Below are positions 50,659-54,318 of a DNA stretch of 54,318 bases, piece after piece. A program made the position numbers and the translations under genes. This DNA is from Calothrix sp. HK-06. Its GTDB lineage: Bacteria; Cyanobacteriota; Cyanobacteriia; Cyanobacteriales; Nostocaceae. Position 1 is the first letter of the stretch, and every line of letters starts with the position of its first letter. The stretch spans positions 1 to 54,318 of the forward strand of contig NZ_MRCD01000063.1 in the NCBI RefSeq assembly GCF_001904745.1. The letters are read 5' to 3'. The notes below the pieces were generated by a model. That model had not been told where the DNA came from and did no database searches. It saw only the letters and a program-made list of their open reading frames with translations.

Positions 50659-52155
50659 ATGCGTTCTCCCTTAGCTGCAAACGCTGCACAAGCACGTCAA
50701 ACAAAACAAGTATTCGCTCGACCAGAGGAACAGTTATCTTTTGAATTAGGCAAAGCCGTACAAGAGTTACCACCTCTGTATACAAGATTACTAGCTGGTA
50801 CAATTACTGCGATAGTTTTTGGTACTATTGCGTGGGCACATTTTTCTAAAGTTGATGAAGTAGCAACGGCGCCCGGAGAACTGATAGCTTCAACCCAAGT
50901 ACGTCCTGTAACATCAATTGGTAATGGTTCTATTACCGCAGTACGTGTTAAAGAAGGGCAACGTATAGTTAAAGACCAAGTATTAGTCGAACGTGACCCA
51001 GAATTTCAGAAATTAGATGTAACGCGGTTAACGCAGTCTGCTAAACTTATTCAACAAGATTTACGGCGCCTTGATGCAGAGCGTACAGGAAATAAAACTT
51101 CTGGAAATCCAATTCAAGACGAGCTTTTAGCGTCACGCTTACGAGATTTTGAAGCAAAACAAGCTGCTGCGGAAGCTGAAGCGAATAAACAAGCTGCTTT
51201 AATAGAGCAAGCAAAAGTTCGGCTTACTCGCTTGCAAGAAAACTTTGCAAACGCTCAAACTAGTCTTACCAACGCTCAAACCAACCTCGCAAACGCTCGA
51301 CAACTACGTGAAAAAGTAGATCAAAACGTAGCACTTGCTCAACAACGTGAGAAAAGTATGCGTACTCTTATAGGTAATGGCGCCGTTCCGCGACTCGACT
51401 ACCTCGAAGCGCAAGACCGACTCAACCGCGCGACATCCGAAACGACGCGCGCGAATGACGAAATTACAAATAACCAAAATAAAATTACCGAAGCACAAGA
51501 TAAAGTAACCTCACTACAAAAAGATATTGCCGGTCAGGTTCAAGAGATACGCCAAGCGCAAGCTGCTTTTGTGTCTGCTAAAAAGCAAGCCGACCGTCTC
51601 GCATCTGAACGTCAAAGCGAAGTTTTAACGCAAATCAACAAGCGCCGCGAAGAATATACAGATATAAGCGGTAAACTTGAACAAGCTCGTAAACAAACCG
51701 AGTACGAAACCATTAAATCACCAGTTGCGGGAACTGTATATAAAGTTAAAGCAACTAAGGGGCCAGTACAATCGGGTGAAGAATTATTATCAATACTACC
51801 TGATGGCGAAGAACTAATGCTAGAAGTAAAAGTTCTTAACCGCGATATTGGTTTTATCCGTCAAGGAATGAAAACTAAAGTCAAAATGGCAACATTCCCC
51901 TTCCAAGAGTTTGGTACAATCGAAGGTGAGGTTGCCAAAGTCAGCCCGAATGCAATTGTAGATAAAGAACTGGGATTAGTATTTCCGACCCGAATTAAAT
52001 TAAATAAGCACTCAGTTGTAGTACGAGGAGAAGAAGTACAATTTACTCCTGGTATGACCGCTAATGGCGAAATCGTAACTCGCCAAAAATCAATTTTAAC
52101 CTTCATTATGGAGCCAATTACTCGCAGATTTAGCGAAGCTTTCTCTGTCAGATAG
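50659..52155 (+). CDS. HlyD family periplasmic adaptor (secretion/efflux)
   Basis: A 498-residue membrane-fusion protein that bridges an inner-membrane transporter and a TolC-type outer-membrane channel. One membrane span at about 44-62 follows a cytoplasmic N-terminus. The lipoyl half-motifs are near 80-115 (G-E-L-I-A-S and V-K-E-G-Q-R-I-V-K) and 350-385 (I-K-S-P-V-A-G-T-V). Between them lies a long coiled-coil hairpin (about 120-345) of Ala, Gln and Asn. The last 110 residues are beta-barrel. No ABC transporter is adjacent. It is convergent with an extracellular-type metalloprotease gene. Confidence 0.92.
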   Translation: MRSPLAANAAQARQTKQVFARPEEQLSFELGKAVQELPPLYTRLLAGTITAIVFGTIAWAHFSKVDEVATAPGELIASTQVRPVTSIGNGSITAVRVKEGQRIVKDQVLVERDPEFQKLDVTRLTQSAKLIQQDLRRLDAERTGNKTSGNPIQDELLASRLRDFEAKQAAAEAEANKQAALIEQAKVRLTRLQENFANAQTSLTNAQTNLANARQLREKVDQNVALAQQREKSMRTLIGNGAVPRLDYLEAQDRLNRATSETTRANDEITNNQNKITEAQDKVTSLQKDIAGQVQEIRQAQAAFVSAKKQADRLASERQSEVLTQINKRREEYTDISGKLEQARKQTEYETIKSPVAGTVYKVKATKGPVQSGEELLSILPDGEELMLEVKVLNRDIGFIRQGMKTKVKMATFPFQEFGTIEGEVAKVSPNAIVDKELGLVFPTRIKLNKHSVVVRGEEVQFTPGMTANGEIVTRQKSILTFIMEPITRRFSEAFSVR

Positions 52156-52200
52156 GTAATAGGCATACTGAGAATATGGGACAAAAGTAATAGCATTATT

Positions 52201-52228
52201 ATAGAGACGTTACATGTAACGTCTCTAT
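52201..52228. repeat. Perfect 28-bp palindrome (GAGACG family)
   Basis: ATAGAGACGTTACA followed by its exact reverse complement, no loop. It lies between the convergent stops of the HlyD gene and the M10 protease gene and may serve as a bidirectional terminator. Family relatives at 3745, 41582 and 53692. Confidence 0.85.
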
Positions 52229-52299
52229 TAAGTTATGGGTAATTAAGCAATATGATATTAATCAATATTGAATAATCTACCTCGCAGATGGGTATGTAT

Positions 52300-53442
52300 T
52301 TAGAGAATGTCAGCTTCGTAGTACTTGCTACCAAAGTAAGTATTAAAATTGTTGCTAACTAAGTAACCATATTCACTCCCTAAACCAGACGAACCAGAAC
52401 CAGAAGCAGGAGTATAATATTTCTTCGATGAGTCACCATCATAATAACTGCTTACATAAACTTGGTTTATAAGTGAAGTAGCGCCTGTATAGTTAGTAAC
52501 TGAGTTAATTTGATAATTGCCTTTGTAGCCAGTTTCGTTGCTTGAAGTGTCGTAGATATATTGGTTTGTTGTATACTTATTCGACTCAGCATAACCATAC
52601 CCAGTGTAAGAGTCACCATTGCCGTAGCTGTAGGTGAATGTGTAATATTGATATCCAGGACTGGTAAGTGGCGTTACTGACCCAATTCCAGAACCGTAAA
52701 CATCTCGGATTCCGTTGATATCGTCTTGAAGTAAGAACGCTGTCCCCGCACCTTTAAATCTACCACCGTAATAAGAATTCATTACCGCTTCATTGCTTGA
52801 CTCATGGTTGAGACCTAAAGCATGTCCAATTTCATGAACTGCCACTTCCAACAAGTCAATATTAGTAGACGGGTTATCACTCCAACTATCACCATTATCG
52901 AAGTGGACATCTCCCCCCAAACCACTTCCTGGATAATAAGCATGTGCTAATACTCCTCCGTTGCCGTCAATATAATGATGACCAAATCGGATTTGAGGGT
53001 TATTGTTATCAGAATAATAGTTATCACTTGGTGCAGGGCCACTATCTTTAACCTCTTTAAAATTTAGAGGTGTGTATTTAGACCATAGTTTAAGTGCTTC
53101 TTCGACTATCGAACGAATTTTTGTTGCTAATAAATCACCTTTAAGTTCACCATCTAAAAGATTACTGTAACTGTAAGTGATATCTACAGATGTACCTTTA
53201 CCTCCTGGCTGCGACCATTTAGAGTATCCAACTGAAAATTCATCTTTATGGTTTTGACTCGTGTTTGTCGAAGTGTAAAGCAAATCACTTGAATAGCTAC
53301 TATGTCCAAGTAAACTTGAACTTATGTTAATAGCATCTAAACTGGAAGCTTGATTTGAATTCAATAAACCCCCAGTTGTTTGAGAATTAGTGCTTATTAA
53401 ATTTTGAACTGAAACAATATTATCTATCTTCTCAAACGGCAT
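52300..53442 (-). CDS. Matrixin-like (M10) metalloprotease with Tyr-rich C-terminal domain
   Basis: A 380-residue protein. The catalytic domain (about 65-250) has the zinc motif H-E-I-G-H-A-L-G-L-N-H near 205-215 and the following Met-turn A-V-M-N-S-Y-Y, diagnostic of metzincins. The N-terminal 65 residues are Ser/Asn-rich without a Sec signal peptide. The C-terminal 125 residues form a separate domain with well over 20 Tyr and repeated Y-x-Y patterns, not a haemopexin or RTX domain. I use the ATG at 53442 (GAGG 5 nt upstream); the frame opens at a GTG at 53448. Secretion route unknown. Confidence 0.82.
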   Translation of the reverse strand: MPFEKIDNIVSVQNLISTNSQTTGGLLNSNQASSLDAINISSSLLGHSSYSSDLLYTSTNTSQNHKDEFSVGYSKWSQPGGKGTSVDITYSYSNLLDGELKGDLLATKIRSIVEEALKLWSKYTPLNFKEVKDSGPAPSDNYYSDNNNPQIRFGHHYIDGNGGVLAHAYYPGSGLGGDVHFDNGDSWSDNPSTNIDLLEVAVHEIGHALGLNHESSNEAVMNSYYGGRFKGAGTAFLLQDDINGIRDVYGSGIGSVTPLTSPGYQYYTFTYSYGNGDSYTGYGYAESNKYTTNQYIYDTSSNETGYKGNYQINSVTNYTGATSLINQVYVSSYYDGDSSKKYYTPASGSGSSGLGSEYGYLVSNNFNTYFGSKYYEADIL

Positions 53443-53448
53443 ACACAC

Positions 53449-53754
53449 CTCAATTTTTTAAACTAGCTTTTACGGTGCCAATATTCTTCAAAATCCTTAT
53501 AAAACATGGATTTCACAGTAAAATTGTTATTACATGTCTTCTATACTGATATCTATTGCTGCAAAATAGCCACAGTATGGTTACTTAATTTAAATTTGAA
53601 GAGAGAATAAATTACAAGCTAATCTTTGTAAAGAAATTATTTTTACGTAAAAACAATACAATTTGTATTTATTTATATAAAAAGAATATATGTAGAGACG
53701 CGATGTTCCTCGCGTCTCTACGTTGAAATGTTTCTGCTTTACGTTGTTTCGATA
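53449..53754. other. Intergenic region with GTAGAGACG hairpin
   Basis: About 306 bp between two leftward genes. AT-rich leader of the M10 gene on the left, then the palindromic repeat at 53692-53721. No open frame. Confidence 0.45.
53692..53721. repeat. GTAGAGACG palindromic repeat
   Basis: GTAGAGACGCGA (53692-53703) pairs with TCGCGTCTCTAC (53710-53721), a perfect 12-bp stem with loop TGTTCC. It lies 33 bp after the subtilase fragment stop and may act as its terminator. Confidence 0.85.
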
Positions 53755-54270
53755 TTAAGAAAATCTTGAACTCCCGAATAAAGTATGGCTAGTTGAGAGT
53801 TTTGTGATAATGGCATACGCGCGACGTACAGCAGCGTCAGCGTTAACTAACCCGTTACCAAAATCACTATCTTTTCCTGGAGTGAGTAAGTCAGTAGCGG
53901 TGTCGATAAATATTTGACGTATTTGCGCTGCGGTTAAGTTGGGGTTGATGCTCCATATGAGTAAAACTATTCCAGCTACATTTGGGTTTGCACCAGATGT
54001 ACCGCCAAAAATTTGCATTTCACCATAACTATTTATTGCTGGTGCATCGGTAGGCACCATTAATATTACATTTTTACCATAGTTGGAATACCAAGCACGT
54101 TTTATAGATGTGGCATTTGTTAAACCATTGACTATTGTTGTACCTGTCGGAACTAATGCGCCAACGGCAATAACGTTATTGAGAGTGGTCTGTAATCGTG
54201 CGACACCACCACTGTATGTTGCAATTGTTGTACCTGAATAGTAATCTAAGTCTTGTTTATGTACTGGACT
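53755..54270 (-). pseudogene. C-terminal fragment of an S8 (subtilisin-like) protease
   Basis: The frame encodes the end of a subtilase catalytic domain. It has N-N-V-I-A-V-G-A-L (near 54170), the K-R-A-W-Y-S-N-Y-G-K-N-V block, and the catalytic-Ser segment G-G-T-S-G-A-N-P-N-V-A-G. Coding similarity continues about 70 codons upstream of the first ATG (54060), but the frame is closed by TAA at 54271-54273. No start codon precedes the homologous part. The Asp and His parts of the triad are missing. Ten bases beyond the stop is a GC-rich palindrome. Either a repeat insertion broke the gene or the upstream part lies past the window with a frame break here. Confidence 0.7.
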
Positions 54271-54283
54271 TTAGACTAAAGCA

Positions 54284-54304
54284 CGCGACCGCTTCGCGGT
54301 CGCG
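54284..54304. repeat. GC-rich palindrome CGCGACCGC/GCGGTCGCG
   Basis: A perfect 9-bp stem with a TTC loop, much richer in GC than its surroundings, directly followed by a GGCGCC site and then the window end. Sequences of this form are a dispersed repeat in several filamentous cyanobacteria. It sits at the break point of the subtilase fragment. Confidence 0.7.
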
Positions 54305-54318
54305 GCGCCAAAAAAGCT

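Noticed and set aside
1-54318. HIP1 (GCGATCGC) sites
   Set aside because: Searched for on reading through; none seen. GGCGCC takes its place as the iterated palindrome.

Overview
The window is 54.3 kb of cyanobacterial chromosome. It is AT-rich (I estimate 38-40% GC by eye). The cyanobacterial assignment rests on several cyanobacterium-typical genes: a cofactor-assembly-of-complex-C (CCB-type) protein, DUF3155 and DUF3611 proteins, an Npun_F0813-family protein, ferredoxin-type sulfite reductase, menaquinone/phylloquinone genes menD and menB, Vipp1/IM30 and an SLH/glycine-zipper envelope protein. The repeat-rich intergenic DNA and the protein style fit a filamentous, probably Nostocales, species. 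I cannot name the genus.

Layout. 1-2.2 kb: two convergent pentapeptide-repeat genes, one secreted and one with a membrane core. 2.4-7.0 kb: aat, a small conserved gene, and a leftward housekeeping run serS, rseP, nth, rpsN. 7.1-11.5 kb: a DUF3611 membrane protein, a region of consecutive stem-loops (candidate RNA), a PadR regulator with a CCB-type assembly factor, DUF3155, and a histidine kinase. 11.5-14.8 kb: two paralogous exported glycine-zipper proteins (one with SLH domains), a lipoprotein and tRNA-Arg(UCU). 15-20.2 kb: Npun_F0813 family, a membrane protein coupled to an HTH protein, cutA, an ADP-ribosylglycohydrolase and a small exported protein. 20.4-27.2 kb: sir, a GNAT acetyltransferase, and a three-subunit molybdenum aldehyde oxidoreductase operon (paoABC-like), followed by a 188-bp MITE-like element.

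27.5-33.8 kb: a retropepsin-like protease, hydrogenase-maturation genes hypB, hypA and hypE separated by a decayed MoxR-type ATPase, a receiver-PAS-GGDEF protein and folB. 33.9-38.7 kb: menD, a LOG-family gene, a methyltransferase, an 870-bp repeat-rich gap containing nine GGTAC/GTACC sites, then menB. 38.9-47.2 kb: a small Cys-rich protein behind a mini-ORF, a DUF721/DciA-like protein, a SPOR-like protein, tandem pspA and vipp1, a J-domain protein, a zinc alcohol dehydrogenase and a 58-aa zinc-ribbon gene. 47.2-54.3 kb: a GT4 glycosyltransferase, xth, an atypical SDR, an HlyD adaptor, a matrixin-like metalloprotease with a Tyr-rich C-terminus, and the broken C-terminal part of a subtilase.

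I found no CRISPR array, defence island, prophage or biosynthetic cluster. The most unusual signals are at DNA level. The palindrome GGCGCC occurs about 85-90 times (about 3 expected from composition), while the usual cyanobacterial HIP1 octamer GCGATCGC was not seen and GATC is nearly absent (about 10 seen, roughly 190 expected). Several palindromic intergenic repeat families lie directly against stop or start codons. There is also a GGTAC site cluster upstream of menB and a candidate structured RNA at about 7.83-8.08 kb.
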